Shown: one piece after another, positions 1 through 12,519 of the stretch
Layout: every line of letters begins with the position of its first letter
Position numbering within the stretch: position 1 is the stretch's first letter
From: Antedon mediterranea
Lineage: Eukaryota > Echinodermata > Crinoidea > Comatulida > Antedonidae
Reading direction: 5' to 3'
DNA: 64,000 nt
Assembly (NCBI RefSeq): GCF_964355755.1
Contig: NC_092674.1
Span: 11,041,001 to 11,105,000 of the forward strand
Translations under genes and position numbers: made by a program
Notes under the pieces: model-generated
Database searches by the model: none
What the model saw: the letters and a program-made list of their open reading frames with translations, nothing else
Told to the model about the DNA's origin: nothing

Positions 1-1492
1 TTTCAGAATTATTGCTGGACATTAGAGTAGAGCTCTTTGTTTTTGTTTGTACATTTAAAATTAGCCTATATATGCTAACTTTGCAATAGAAAGATTTGTA
101 TCTCTTTTTATTTGATTATTTGTATCTTTAAAAAAATATAGAACAAAATATGGATAAATAGTAATCACTTTATAAATAGTAAAAAGTATGATGTTTTATT
201 TATGTTATATAGACATGTTATTGATGACCGACGACTGAATAATATTATAGAAATGTGTTTTATGTAGGGCTAAAAATATTGTCATTAAAAAAAATAAATT
301 ATACCATAAAAATTTCACATTTCCCAGTTTCTGTTTCATGCCAATTACAGTAGAAATACTTTGGTGTAAAGGTCAAAATAATTATTAGCAGAGTCAAAAT
401 AACAACCAGATGGGAACAAACAGAATACAGATGTATATTAAAAACTGTATTATTTTAGGCAAATTGTCAATTTTTAACCAGTTAATTCTTATCTTATCTT
501 CATTAAAATTACAGAAGTAATTGGAACACTTTTCAACGATAACGAATGAGAGGAAATAAATATATTAACACTAAAAAATTGTATCATAAAATCTAAACAC
601 CTTAGCATTACAACAAATAGGATTGGCGACCCTAAGTTGTTAACATAGTACTGTAAACATGATGGCCTTTTGTATTGACGTAAAACAAGTTAACAGCATG
701 TTTCAGCACACTATGTACAATCTAAAAATACATATTGAGATGTGTATTGCCTAAGGAAAATGAATGGCGTGTCATTTGTACATACTGTCATGAGGAACGG
801 AATGAGTTCATTTAATTCATGTTTTTTACCTGCTTTTATTTCGTAACATATTTAAAACAAAACATAAGCCTATAATATATCATCTGGGAATTGTGATGTC
901 AGTACTCAATCTTGATCCGACGATAATTTTCAATATTAATAGGAATTTCAGTCAAAAATGTTGGATCACATCTCACACATTTCAACAGACATCAACGATG
1001 ATGCTTTCTTTAAAATAATTTGTTTTCAATGATTATAATTTACAGTATTACATTAAAAAACCTAATAAAAATATTTTTTTAAATACTGTTCAAATCAACA
1101 GGCACAGAATAAATTCTAAACCACCTGATATATTGGAATTAATTTGAAATAATAAAAATGAGGAAATGTTTTTTTAGTTATTTTAAATTTGTTTTTTTCT
1201 TTTTTTAAATGTCTTTTAAAACTTGTATTATAATGCTATATCTTATCTTTAAATGTATTTTAAGTAATATTTCACAATCAGTTGATTTAATAAATGTGTG
1301 TGTTATTATTTATTATTTTGTTCCTGGGCTTATTAATTTTGTATTTGTTTGGTTTTGATGAATACACAGTTTTAATGAACATGTTTATCAATGTCAGTGT
1401 AGTTTCAATTAATTATTATTATTAATGGCAATGACATCAATTAACAACAATGACCTTAAAAAATCAACCAATATGGACCAATCTCTACTAAC
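1..1492. other. intron of JIP3/4-like gene, no exon recognised
   Basis: This AT-rich stretch lies downstream, on the minus strand, of the last recognisable JIP exon and should be intron. I see no open reading frame resembling the next conserved JIP segment, and no clear repeat. The rest of the gene must lie beyond the left edge. Confidence 0.5.
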
Positions 1493-1613
1493 CTGAAGCC
1501 TGATAGTAGTTCCCCTGAAGTTGTTGCTATTGGTTGCCTTACATCTTTTAGTTCTGGAGTGCTTTCAAATACTTCAGCCAACTGTGGACTCATCTCTACA
1601 TCTGGTGTCATTT
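1493..1613 (-). CDS. MAPK8IP3: JIP3/JIP4-like scaffold, exon 6 (STPEL segment)
   Basis: The exon encodes about 40 residues beginning MTPDVEMSPQLAEVFE and containing STPEL, which matches the short conserved block that in vertebrate JIP3/JIP4 reads ...ESTPELD. The acceptor is ATAG at 1,614-1,617 after a pyrimidine-rich run, and the donor is GTTAGT at 1,487-1,492. It starts needing two bases to finish a codon, which fits the one base left over by exon 5, giving a Glu at the junction. It leaves two bases over for the next, unseen exon. Intron 5 (1,614-2,073) holds nothing else recognisable. The phase agreement makes the exon firm; the homology itself is short. Confidence 0.72.
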
Positions 1614-2073
1614 CTATACATAAAGCATCAGATTCAGTTATCAAGAAATAACGGTAATAGAAAAATGACCTCATTGGAAACTTGTACCTCTGTTGTATCT
1701 CTGTAAATGGTTAGTTTTAAATTCTAGTACAAACTTTTGGAAAAGTGTCTGAAAAATCATTCCTCAAAATATGATGCAAATGGAGAAGACGCTATGAAGT
1801 TGACCTAAGGTCAATGGCAGTCAATCGAATAACAATTAACCGATAAAAGATCAATAATTTCAACACAAAAATGTTACTTTGTGACCACCATCAAACCAGT
1901 TACTTATTTGTCCTGTTTCTGTTGGAAATTTAATCACATCTTTAACCAATTATTTGCTCATAGAAAAAACAGACTTGGGACAAATTCTATATACTGTAGT
2001 TCCAGCTATAAAGATATTGGTCGGAATAAATAATGGTAAATCATTACATTAAGCACAGTTTTTCACAACTAAC

Positions 2074-2327
2074 CAGTCTCCTTATTGCTCGTGGTAACAG
2101 ATGCTTGTGTTTCTGTGGCTTTTTGTTCAATGGATGATGTACTAACACTTCTTGATCTTGTAACTGGTGCATTTCCAATTTCCAACTGTAGATTTGAATC
2201 GTTTGGTATCTCCTTTGATAGGAATGTTTTTTGTGGTGCGTCCGGTGTTGGGAGACTGTCCTGGATAACATTGCTGTCTTTGATTGGAGTTGGTGGTTCC
2301 TGGTTGTAATATGGCGGAGAATGCGCT
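2074..2327 (-). CDS. MAPK8IP3: JIP3/JIP4-like scaffold, exon 5 (Ser/Thr/Pro-rich linker)
   Basis: An open stretch of 84 codons rich in Ser, Thr, Pro and acidic residues (contains YYNQEPPTPIKD and TRSRSVSTSS). It corresponds in position to the low-complexity linker between the N-terminal coiled coil and the STPEL block of JIP3/4 proteins. The acceptor is CCCAG, giving an exon that begins at 2,327; the donor is GTTAGT at 2,068-2,073. Its start accepts the two bases left by exon 4 and its end leaves one base, which exon 6 completes. The linker is poorly conserved, so the call rests on phase, splice sites and position more than on sequence identity. Confidence 0.65.
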
Positions 2328-2964
2328 CTGGGAATATGTAATCTAGTTTATTATCCGGAACACGGAAAAAGAGAGAAAAAAAATGCATGTGCAAATGAAA
2401 TGGGTGCGACAACATTGATACAATGCATGAAAATGTACATCTTTACAAAGTCACAACAACAATACTTATTGACAAAAAAGACAGTGTTGATGTGTTAATG
2501 ATCATGTTACCATTAAATGTTAATTTATTAATTAAATGTTGTTGTTATTAATTTAGAAGAACTGTTACAGTTAAGCAAATGAAAATAATCAAACGACAGG
2601 TTGCTCTCCGAATATAATAAATTAGTGCTGCAAGTGTTTTAAAATTATTTCCATATTGTGTAAACAAGATCTTTCCATATGTCCCAGAATCATCTGCAGT
2701 ATACCTAGTCATGCATGAACACCACAGATCAATACAGATCTACAATGACTTTGAATCGTGTCTAAAACAGGTGCCATTAAAAACGTTTTTTTTGCTATTC
2801 CACTTTATACTAGGATATATGGGATAGGAAAATGTCTACCACTATTTTATTGCACCCTAGTGCATGTACTTAAGAGAAGAATTGTTGTGTTGGTTCATCC
2901 AACATTGAGTATTTGTCCACAAGAAAAACAAAGATTTATGATCCTAACATGATCTATGATACCA

Positions 2965-3400
2965 GGACAGATACACCTCTTGCAAAAGATACACCTCTTG
3001 CAAAATATGCAACTCTTGCAAAATATGCAACTCTTGCGAAAGATGCAACGCTTGCAAAAGATGCAACTCTTGCAAAAGATGCAACTCTAACAAGTAACAT
3101 AAATGCAACTCTTGTAAAAGATACACCTCTTGCAAAATATGCAACTCTTGCAAAATATGCAACTCTTGCGAAAAATGCAACGCTTGCAAAAGATGCAACG
3201 CTTGCAAAAGATGCAACGCTTGCGAAAGATACATCGCTTGCAAAAGATGCAACGCTTACAAAAGATGCAACTCTTGCAAAAGATGTAACTCTTGAAAAAG
3301 ATGCTACTCTAGCATAAGTGCAACTCTTGTAAAAGATGCAATTCTTGCAAAAACTGAGATGTAACTCTTACAAAAGATGCAATTCTTGCAAAACATACAA
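2965..3400. repeat. 18 bp coding-like minisatellite
   Basis: About twenty head-to-tail copies of an 18 bp unit close to GCAACTCTTGCAAAAGAT, with C/T and A/G variants. As the unit is a multiple of three it stays open in several frames and reads as KDATLA hexapeptides on the plus strand. It sits inside an intron, so translation is unlikely. The edges are degenerate (spaced units near 3,315 and 3,375). Confidence 0.9.
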
Positions 3401-6214
3401 CTCTTTGGACATTTCCAGTTTGAAAATTTTAGTAAGAGCTTGTCATGCAAAAGAGGGCTGTAAGATAGCAATAGCTTGAGAATCTGATGTATAACTGTGT
3501 CCTTGTTGGCAAACTCCTTATAGTCCAAAATAAGCAATCCCCTTTTTTTTTGCAATTAAGGTCATTTCTTCCCTTGCCTACAATACAAGCTTCTTAGATC
3601 AAACAGTTTGATTTCTATCAAAATGAAGTCAACAAGATTTGAGTATTCGTGTTGCAGCAAAAACCTACAGTACATAGTATTGGTAATCTTGGATGCCTTT
3701 GACATTACAAAGCCCTGGCTAACAAACTTCATCTCATCAGCGATAAGCTGCTAGTCTATTGCATTAATCACATTGTACAGATAGCATATTCAAGATTAGT
3801 CAAAGATTATTGATAGAGCATTTCAATCGTTGCCAATGTATTGTATTACATTACATAACTATAAATGTTATTCTAAAGAATATTAAATGTTTCACGACCA
3901 ATATCCTTAATAATATATAATTACATCCATCTTACAATTCTGCAAAATCCTCTAATTCTGTAAAATATAGTAAACTTAAAAAACTATAATTGTTTTGATT
4001 AAAGTGAAAATGCAATATCTAGGTAAAAATCCCAAACAAGGTAAAAGTTGGGATTCTATTTTTATAGTTTACATTATATGCAAGATAAAAACAACAATAA
4101 AGTTAATATTGCCTGCTACGATATTTGTTAACCCAACGAAGCGTGTCCTCTACAGTCAAAATTCATTTTGTAAAACAGAAAATTTGCATATTTTGCTGAG
4201 ATCCCTTTTACACAGTAAATGGTAAATTACTGTAATATTACTTTCTCTGTGGAGGGATCTACCAACAATAACACTGGCTTGCTTACTACAATATTGTAGC
4301 AATTTCTAGGTGAATAGGACTTATGACACTTACACAGACTTTATCTAAAAATAGATCAACCTTTTCAATAATTCTCAAGAAGACTAGTTTAGATAATACT
4401 TCATCTTTCAATGGTTTAGTCTTTTGCTTCGATAAACAACTTCTAAGATGTCTAATTAGTTTGTAGACAAATCAATCAGTTGCCATGGTAATACTGATGC
4501 CAATGTTGAAATATTGTTAACATTTATTTGAACACTTTGAACATCCTTTGATTAATGTTACACAAGAACACAAGAAATTAATTGCAGTATATTATTCCTG
4601 ATTCTTCAGCAAAACCAATCAAACAATTAATGCTGCATCTCTCATAATAGATTCTTATAATTCAACTTAACACTGTAAACGATCATTTTTCTAAGTCGAT
4701 CCAAATCTGGCCAAACATTTTACCATTAAAAGGATCTTACTCAACAACTAAAACTACATAAGAGATATTTCTTGGTCGTTAATGATACATTTACCAATTT
4801 CCCATGTTGTGATTATTCAAAGTATTTGAACATATAAAGCACATTTAAGGAGAAGCAACACAAGCTGATCACCAAAATCCCATTTAAAATAAAAACGACA
4901 TTTAAAGCCTAAATCGCACTGGACTAAAATTTCAAAAGATTTTACCAAGTTCTTGATTAATGTTAAAAGAAGCAAAATCTTTTGATTACCGTTTACGAAT
5001 CTTTTATTGTGGCCAAGGTTTACTAGGACATATCACCTGATTGTGTTCCACATCAAAATGTACCATGCAAGTTTAACTGTTCACAATTAATGTTGCAGCT
5101 TGGTTAAACTAGCTTAGTTAGTTTCCAGAGCAGATCTCACTTCCAATACAGACCTACTTTTGTAAAATTGCAAAGAGGATTCTGAAAGTGTTGTGGGAGG
5201 TTTTTTTGTTGACATTGAAAAATTACTTATTGTTATTTTCACTCAAAGAAGTCCAATGCGATTAGGGCTTTAAATCAATGAAAGCCTATCCCAGAAACAG
5301 AGTGTGGGAGCACACTCAGTAAGAGCCAAAATGTAGCAGGACACCTCATATACAGTAGTGAAATGGCTTCGGACAGTGTTACCATTGTTAGTGCCAAGTT
5401 CCATTTTCATAGATGATGTATTAAGTACATCTACTACTACAGACACATTTTTTTAACACTGGTGTAAATGTAGAAAATCAGCATTATTATTCAAACTAAA
5501 GCAAAGTGATTAAAACAAATATGAAAAACAAGATAAAATTGCAATGATATTAGGTGATGGTTACAACAAACCAAAGAATATAACTTGGCAAGCAAACAAA
5601 AGATAAGAAATCTGAAAGAAATAAAAATTAGTGAGACAAGTTAGAAGCGGGAGATGGTATATTAAGAAAATAATTAAAGGGATGGTGTTGATCGATTTGG
5701 TAACAGGGGGTGGAGGAAGGGTAGATGGGTGAGGGGAAGGTAGAAGTGGGGAAAGGGAAAAAGGATACTGTAGATGGGTAGAAGTCAGAAAAGGTATATT
5801 ACATTAAAGAATATGTGATTCTAAATGAATTATTTTCAAGCATATTAATATGTACATTAGTAATAATATAGTATAATAATTAATATTATACAGTAGGTTA
5901 AAGCATGCTTTATTAACATTACATTCCTTAATATAGATATTTCAACAACAGTCTGATACAAAGCGCTAACAGTGCGAATTAATATGGTATGGTGGTGCTG
6001 ACCACAGGGTTAGTCAAAGGTCATAAAGTAGCCAGGTTGAAACTTCACCAACCGTACTGGTGGCTACGACCCTGTATAAATACATTATTCTGAGAAGAAT
6101 CCCTCATTTCACTGACAATGACATGTAAACTAAATATTTACTAATCTTTTGACGATCACTATTTTAAACACCATCACTGCTATCTCTGATCAATCTACAT
6201 CCTCCATCATTAAC

Positions 6215-7240
6215 ATTTTAAATGAATATTCATTATCATTACTGATGATAGGCATCTAAACCATGTCATTGGCTACCTCTATTTAATGAATTTATCACTT
6301 CATCATCATTAAAAATACATAAATGAATATTCATTTTTACTACTGATAACCATTCGAAACATAGTCAATTGCTGTGTGTTTAATAAACGCATCGCTTCAT
6401 CATCATTAACATAAGTGAATATTCATTTTTACTACTGATAACCATTCAAAACATAGTCAATTGCTGTGTGTTTAATAAATGCATCGCTTCATCATCATTA
6501 ACATAAATGAATATTCATTTTTACTACTGATAACCATTCAAAACAGTCAATTGCTGTGTGTTTAATAAACGCATCACTTAATCATCATTAACATGAATGA
6601 ATATTCATTTTTATTACTGATAACCATTCAAAACATAGTCAATTGCTGTGTGTTTAATAAACGCATCACTTAATCATCATTAACATGAATGAATATTCAT
6701 TTTTATTACTGATAACCATTCAAAACATAGTCAATTGCTGTGTGTTTAATAAATGCATCACTTCATCATCATTAACATAAATGAATATTCATTTTTACTA
6801 CTGATAACCATTCGAAACATAGTCAATTGCTGTGTGTTTAATAAACGCATCACTTCATCATCATTAACATGAATGAATATTCATTTTTATTACTGATAAA
6901 CCATTCAAAACATAGTCAATTGCTGTGTGTTTAATAAATGCATCGCTTCATCATCATTAACATAAATGAATATTCATTTTTACTACTGATAACCATTCAA
7001 AACATAGTCAATTGCTGTGTGTTTAATAAACGCATCACTTCATCATCATTAACATAAATGAATATTCATTTTTACTACTGATAACCATTCAAAACATAGT
7101 CAATTGCTGTGTGTTAATAAATGCATCGCTTCATCATCATTAACATAAATGAATATTCATTATCCTTACTGATTGATAACCATTCTAAACGTTGTCATTG
7201 GTTATCTCTATTTTATAAATTTATCCCTTCATCATTAAAT
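6215..7240. repeat. ~92 bp minisatellite with AATGAATATTCATT palindrome
   Basis: About nine good copies plus diverged end copies of a roughly 92 bp unit. Each unit contains the palindrome AATGAATATTCATT, then TACTGATAACCATTC, CAATTGCTGTGTG, TTTAATAAA and CATCATCATTAACAT. Inner units are nearly identical while the outer ones are diverged, as expected from unequal exchange within the array. Confidence 0.9.
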
Positions 7241-7998
7241 GAATAATTATTATCAGTACTTTATTACAATACTATACTAATAATTATTACTGTAACCATT
7301 ATAAGTCCCTAATTATAAAGTCAAATAACTGCCTCATCATTATTAACATAATGAATATTCATACTAGATTGCCAATCCTTCCAACAGGTAGAAAAATTGT
7401 AAATTATTGATATTATTTAATAATGCTTTTCACTTATTCAATTTAGTTATCTCTTTTAAAATATTTCAGTGACAAAAATTCTACAAATATCTCAACATCT
7501 CTCTCGTCTACATTTTAAATAATTAAATTAATGCCTGTTGTAACAATTACTATGTACTCATAAATTTCTATTTCTCAGAATTAAATGCCTGAATTTAATA
7601 ATATTGATGGCAAAATAATTATTAGTAATATTTTGACATATTAACTCCCTCAATCAATATACATAGGTTAAATATTACTAAGAATATTAACAGGGGATGG
7701 TCTCAACATTTGAGATAGTTAGATTTAAATTCATTGTAATTAAAGCATGAATGGAATGTAGTCCTTTGTTAAACTAATCAAGGATGTAACAGATAACTAA
7801 TTGTGATCTATTGTAGAATTGTTTACTATAGTATTCAATTGTCATAAAAAAATAAAAACATATTTATTTTAAACAAGATTTGTTACTAAAACTGAATAAT
7901 GTTGACTCATTGTACCCAGCATTACTGTATGTAAAGAAAATTCATTTATGGAGAATATACAATTAATAATCTTAAAGTTTAATATTAATTATTATTAT

Positions 7999-8173
7999 CA
8001 GGGAAAAATTTCATTTTAAAATTTTGTTTAGCAATATTGCGAATCAAACTGATTTTTTAGTCGAGAATCATAGTTTTCTATCGTATTTTTTGCTACACAA
8101 TTGTAGAAATGTGTAGCAAGAAGGTTGTTTTGTATAGCTTTTTGCTATGCTACACTGGCGAAATTATTCCCTG
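7999..8173. mobile_element. 175 bp MITE, CAGGGAA termini, 5 bp TSD
   Basis: A short non-autonomous element starting CAGGGAAAAATT and ending ATTCCCTG, flanked by the direct repeat ATTAT (7,994-7,998 and 8,174-8,178). A sister copy of the same length lies at 10,221-10,395. It has no coding capacity. The CAGGG termini resemble hAT elements, but hAT usually makes 8 bp duplications, so the superfamily stays open. Confidence 0.85.
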
Positions 8174-8345
8174 ATTATTAATATTATTTTCTCATCAATG
8201 TGTCTAGATTATCCTAATGTTTGCTAATTAAATAGGCCCAGGAGGTTTGAATATGAGGGGATGGGGGAGAGCTGAGTATGTACAGTAGAGTCTGTAATCT
8301 AAATTGAATAGATCTAGGGACTATTTAGGGAACATCCCTTAATAA

Positions 8346-8449
8346 AGGCCAATTTACACAGACGAGTGGTAACGGTAAGCGGTAATTGTAAGCAAAAAAC
8401 CGCGTGGCTTTACCACTTACCATTACCGCTCGTCTGTGTAAATTGGCCT
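8346..8449. mobile_element. 104 bp fold-back MITE, Harbinger-like TAA TSD
   Basis: The element is almost one hairpin: AGGCCAATTTACACAGACGA at the left is mirrored by the complementary sequence ending GGCCT at the right. It is flanked by TAA on both sides (8,343-8,345 and 8,450-8,452). A 3 bp TWA duplication and AGGCC-type ends fit PIF/Harbinger MITEs. Its termini are related in style to the 908 bp element at 51,671. Confidence 0.82.
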
Positions 8450-10048
8450 TAAGGGTTCTGTACTGTAACTGGTTCCTTATGAGACATGCTGTTAATAGAC
8501 AAAAATTGTTTATCAAAACTTTTTAGTACATCCCTAATTGTGATCATTGGAATAAAAGGTAGAATAATAATGTACAGTTGAACACATACTATCGTCATTC
8601 ACTAATCACTGCCATATAGTCTGTGGGATGCCATTTAAACAGATGGCATCATAAATGTAAAATATCCTAACTTGCACAAACCATGTTATAACATTAACCA
8701 TCAATTCGTAAAACACATCGAAGAACACTGTCAGAATCACCCTAGTGTGATGTGGAATCTGGAAATTATTATTCTATAGTATGTGATGCATTTAATATTG
8801 GCAGTGCAACACTGGGTGGGAAATGTTTAGAGGGTTTGAATTTATAAAGCTCTTGTCCCTTAAAAAAGAACGAGATGAAAGTGAAAGTCTATGCCAGTAC
8901 CCAAACCAAAATATGGGGATTTCCCCAAGTTTCCATCTATCCTAGCTAAAGCTATAGAAACGGGTCATCCCCAACCAAATTTTAGTTTTAATTCACATAG
9001 ATTTTCAAGTCACTTAAAACCCACTAAACTTCTCAAGAACTAATATTGTAAAAAATACTGGACAACCCCAATTTAATCGAGCTAAATAAGTATTTTTGGC
9101 TATCTGGAAAATCTTTGATAATGTATTTCTCTGTAATGAGATACAGTAGTTAATGTTATCACTTTGTAAGTACCGGTAAGTATTTTTAAAAATGATTTTT
9201 AAACTAAATTCAATTAAAATTATTTGAATTATTATCAGACTGATATAGTACCTGCATATTTCTGCAAATTAGATGTTTCTATAATAACACTTATTTGTGA
9301 ATGAATAATAATGCTAATGTACAGTAATAAGCATGGTAGGCCTACATACAGTAATAATGTATATAAATATAAACAGCTTCATTATTAATTTGTGTGATAA
9401 CCGGAATTACATTTTACAGCTACACATTTGTTTAGTACTAAACTTAACATATGGTCAGCAACAACATTAATGTTATTACATAATTACTGTAGTAGATCTA
9501 CTAGTCTGATTCCCATAGTATTACGTTCTTTATAATTACACACAACCACTCACCCACTAATAATACATTAATTAAACAACTCCACAGCTTCCTATCAAAC
9601 ACCTAAAAACCTACACCTAACACTCTCAATATCTTCTCCACACTAAAATTAGAAAATGCATCGATCAAGATTTGAACCAACAGGTATCATACTGCAAAAC
9701 AACACAATTTTATACTGCCTTACAAACACTAATTAGTAGGCAACAAATTGCTCAAAACAGCTGTATACAAGGTATCTTTATAGAACAAAATGATAATTGT
9801 GCATGCATAATTTTTTGATTCATGAATAATTCATGAAGCAAATACGACTACAAAATTCATAGTCGTAGTCTGGAGAGGGATGGGCTCCGCCAGGTGCGCA
9901 TTGCATAGTGACCCTACGACCACACCCGGTCACATGACAAGTAACAGTAAGATCTATACTCATACTCCCCCATCTTAATGCTGCATTTTGAAACCTTCCC
10001 CACCCTACCCAACTTACCAACCACCAAAAACAGTCACAAAATACGTAC

Positions 10049-10137
10049 TTAAATAACCTTGGGCTGGCAGCCACTTGGTCGCCAACTTGTGTAGCTTGTT
10101 TCAACTTCTCTATATTCTCAGCATAATTTTGTAACAT
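10049..10137 (-). CDS. MAPK8IP3: JIP3/JIP4-like scaffold, exon 4 (end of coiled coil)
   Basis: The exon starts in phase 0 with MLQNYAENIEKLKQ, which matches the MIQTYVEHIER-type block closing the first coiled coil of JIP3/4. The acceptor is TTTGCAG just above 10,137. The best donor is GTACGT at 10,043-10,048; a weaker GTTATT lies 9 bases upstream in the transcript, and both leave two bases over. The exon continues ATQVGDQVAASP, poorly conserved linker. In vertebrates the JNK-binding motif follows soon after; it is not seen here. Confidence 0.85.
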
Positions 10138-10220
10138 CTGCAAAAATAAAAAATATTATTTAGCCGCTGCAGCCAACTTTTGTACTCCTAATGCTTGGTT
10201 CACATTAGAGATGCAACATA

Positions 10221-10395
10221 CAGGGAAAATTTTCATTTAAAAAATTTGTTTAGCAATATTGCCAATCAAACTGATTTTTAAGTCGAGAAACATAGTTTTG
10301 TATTGTATTTTTTGCTACACAATTTTCAAAATGTGTAGCAATAAGGTTGTTTTGTATAGCTTTTTGCTACGCTACACTGGCGAAAATGTTCCCTG
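10221..10395. mobile_element. 175 bp MITE, second copy
   Basis: Sister of the element at 7,999-8,173: same length, CAGGGAAAA start, TTCCCTG end, and the same internal TTTTTGCTACAC and GCTACACTGGCG blocks. It is flanked by the direct repeat ACATA (10,216-10,220 and 10,396-10,400). Two copies with different 5 bp duplications establish the element boundaries. Confidence 0.88.
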
Positions 10396-10884
10396 ACATA
10401 TGACAATCGCAAAGTGTAACATCAACAGGGGCTGAATTTAAACCAGAACATGAAAGACGCTTTAGAGTGCATACAAGCCATCTACACTGCACATTGGAGC
10501 TCAGCCACTAAACTCTCTTATGTTTGGCAATTCTTGGCCATCTTTACATGTCACACGGAGGTTGGAGAGAGGTTTAAAGTAACCCGTCTATAGGACTTAC
10601 AGCATCAGCTAGTAGTTAGACTAAATTAATTAAAGATCATGGAACATGGTATTTGATATTTATGTAAAATAGTAGTATTATAGTTGTTCTCCTTGATGGA
10701 TATTAAACAGACAATAAATTAAAAGTTTTCAGGACATAATTAAAGTGTTTTCTGCTATTTCGCGCAACTGCTCTCAGTTCACGACTATTCGGGTTTTTTC
10801 GGCATTTTCCGGTAACCTCTGATAGTGACGTCATAAGATGAAGAAACTTTTTCGCCCGCCTGAGCTGTGTATGTACAAACTAGG

Positions 10885-11101
10885 ATGTCAACACGTATTG
10901 CGTATGATTTTGACAGTTCTTCGTCAGAGGAATTAGAAGAGGAAACATTGATAGTGGAATGCGAAACTGAGGAGAATGAAGGAGAAACTATTTTGTTTAA
11001 CAATCGAAATATTGAATGGAATGTCGATGAAATTAATTCGGCCGTACATGTACGAGCCCGATTGTAGTTCTGACGATTCTTCATCATCAGAAGATGGCTA
11101 G
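10885..11101 (+). pseudogene. N-terminal exon of transposon gene, left arm copy
   Basis: Reads MSTRIAYDFDSSSSEELEEE, an acidic N-terminus, then runs out of frame near 11,030. A neighbouring frame continues RPYMYEPDCSSDDSSSSEDG to a stop at 11,099-11,101. The RPY-x-YEP block followed by acidic residues resembles the segment just before the Cys-rich domain in invertebrate P2X7-like proteins. The frame break suggests decay, though an unseen splice is possible. A homologous exon lies on the minus strand at 13,185-13,445. A CRE-type TGACGTCA stands upstream at 10,826-10,833. Confidence 0.55.
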
Positions 11102-11730
11102 GCCTACCTACAATTCAAGCAGAGAATATTCAACTTCAAACCCAGTTATTAAATTGGTTAGTAGTACTATCTCTTTTATTAAAAATTAATGTATAACTTT
11201 ATTGTATAATTAACAATTCCCTAGTAGATAACTACGATATTCTTCCGTCATGCCAGTGTGTGTATTGTGGCTTAGTTAGGCCTAGGGCCTAGATAGAGGC
11301 TAGGCCCTACTGTACTTTACTCCAATTCATGCGGCTAGCCCTCTCACCGGCGACGGTCGGCTATCGTCTATAAGCCTACGGCCTAGATTGAATTTTTTTA
11401 ACGAAATAAAGATTAGGCTAAATTGAATCGTAGAAAGCAAAAATGTACATTACGGTATTAGACTGACCATTTTATTTAACAAATTTGCACTTTGTTGTTT
11501 GAAATAGGCCTAGGGTAAGCCTAGATAGATAGGCCCACCCCTAAGGCTAGCCAAGATGCAGATTTATTTTCCTATTTCACACACAATACATTAAATTAAT
11601 CATTAATAATCACTAAAACTTTAAAAATATTTAATATAGCGCCCTATATATTGTGACATCTCAGAATATTGTAGCGCTCTAGAGCGCTACAATATTATTA
11701 TTACAAAATATTTTTGTTTTTATAATACAG

Positions 11731-12125
11731 GTGTGATTGTGGCTATTGCCAGATGCTACCCACGTATCGCGAATGTCGATGTTGCCAGGAAGTAGGCCCT
11801 ATTATTTATTAATCATAGGCTGGAGGAAGGTCAGACAATTTACAATACGGAGAAGCCTACATATGCATCACTGAACATCCTGGATTCACTGCTGCCTGTT
11901 TGAATTTGCATGTGTTGGAAATTGCATGGCTGCATTACCGCCAACAGTATGACACACCTGTTGAAGCCTCAAAACATAAACGTCTGAGACATATTGCGTA
12001 CCGGCAACTCGCCAGATGGTGTTGGGGGTTTTTGGGCCGAAATGGTAGTCTTACCATCATGTGCCGTTTCCTGCATAAGAGCCCACTTCCCACTGGAAGA
12101 TGATTTCCAGTTTGCTGGATTTTAG
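11731..12125 (+). pseudogene. broken P2X7-C-terminal (ballast) domain-like gene
   Basis: After a good acceptor (TATAATACAG) the sequence reads CDCGYCQMLPTYRECRCCQE. After breaks it continues ITEHPGF, HYRQQYD, HIAYRQLARWCWGFLGRNG and, in another frame, VLPSCAVSCIRAHFPLEDDF to a stop at 12,123-12,125. The Cys-x-Cys-x2-Cys, CCQE, ITEHPGF, AYRQxxRWCWGFLGR and VLPSCxV blocks are the signature of the cytoplasmic ballast domain of P2X7 receptors, which also occurs without a channel in many invertebrate proteins. At least two frame changes (near 11,790-11,860 and near 12,045) make it a pseudogene as it stands. It sits within the TTAA-flanked transposon. Confidence 0.75.
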
Positions 12126-12519
12126 GATTGAGTAAACATTTAGCACCAACTTGTATTGAGATTACAATTAACCACATACAATTATTTACTGTACTTCATA
12201 AAGGAAAGTATTGTACACTGTATCTGATAGAAATAAAATGATCAAATAGAAATAAAATATACATTTCTCTGACACAATTTATTAAAAAATTATGCACACA
12301 AGTGATTATTTTGTTTATAAAACTGTTGGCTCTGGATTGTGGCGCTGTATCCACATAAACAAATGGCTTTGAATCTTTCACTAAAAAAACGAAATAATGA
12401 TTTATAATAAAAAGCATGATGGAATGTATCTCATTTCTTGGAGTATGTATTATACTTCTTATTTGAAGTTGATCAGTGGACCTTTTGGCTGCTGATTTAT
12501 TTACTGCATAATTTTTGCC

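Larger units (their letters stand above)
2328..10048 (-). other. JIP gene intron 4, repeat-rich
   Basis: This 7.7 kb intron holds an 18 bp minisatellite (about 2,965-3,400), a roughly 92 bp minisatellite (about 6,215-7,240) and two short transposons (7,999-8,173 and 8,346-8,449). The remaining stretches (about 3,400-6,215, 7,240-7,990, 8,450-10,048) are AT-rich and show no gene I can recognise. An exon with the conserved JNK-binding motif would be expected here from the vertebrate gene structure, but I could not find one. Confidence 0.5.

Noticed and set aside
2913-3317. 134-codon open frame of KDATLA repeats as a gene
   Set aside because: It is a minisatellite with a unit length divisible by three, lying in an intron, and the opposite strand is equally open.
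9655-9690. GGTTCAAATCT on the minus strand as the T-loop of a tRNA
   Set aside because: No matching acceptor or anticodon stems could be found around it.
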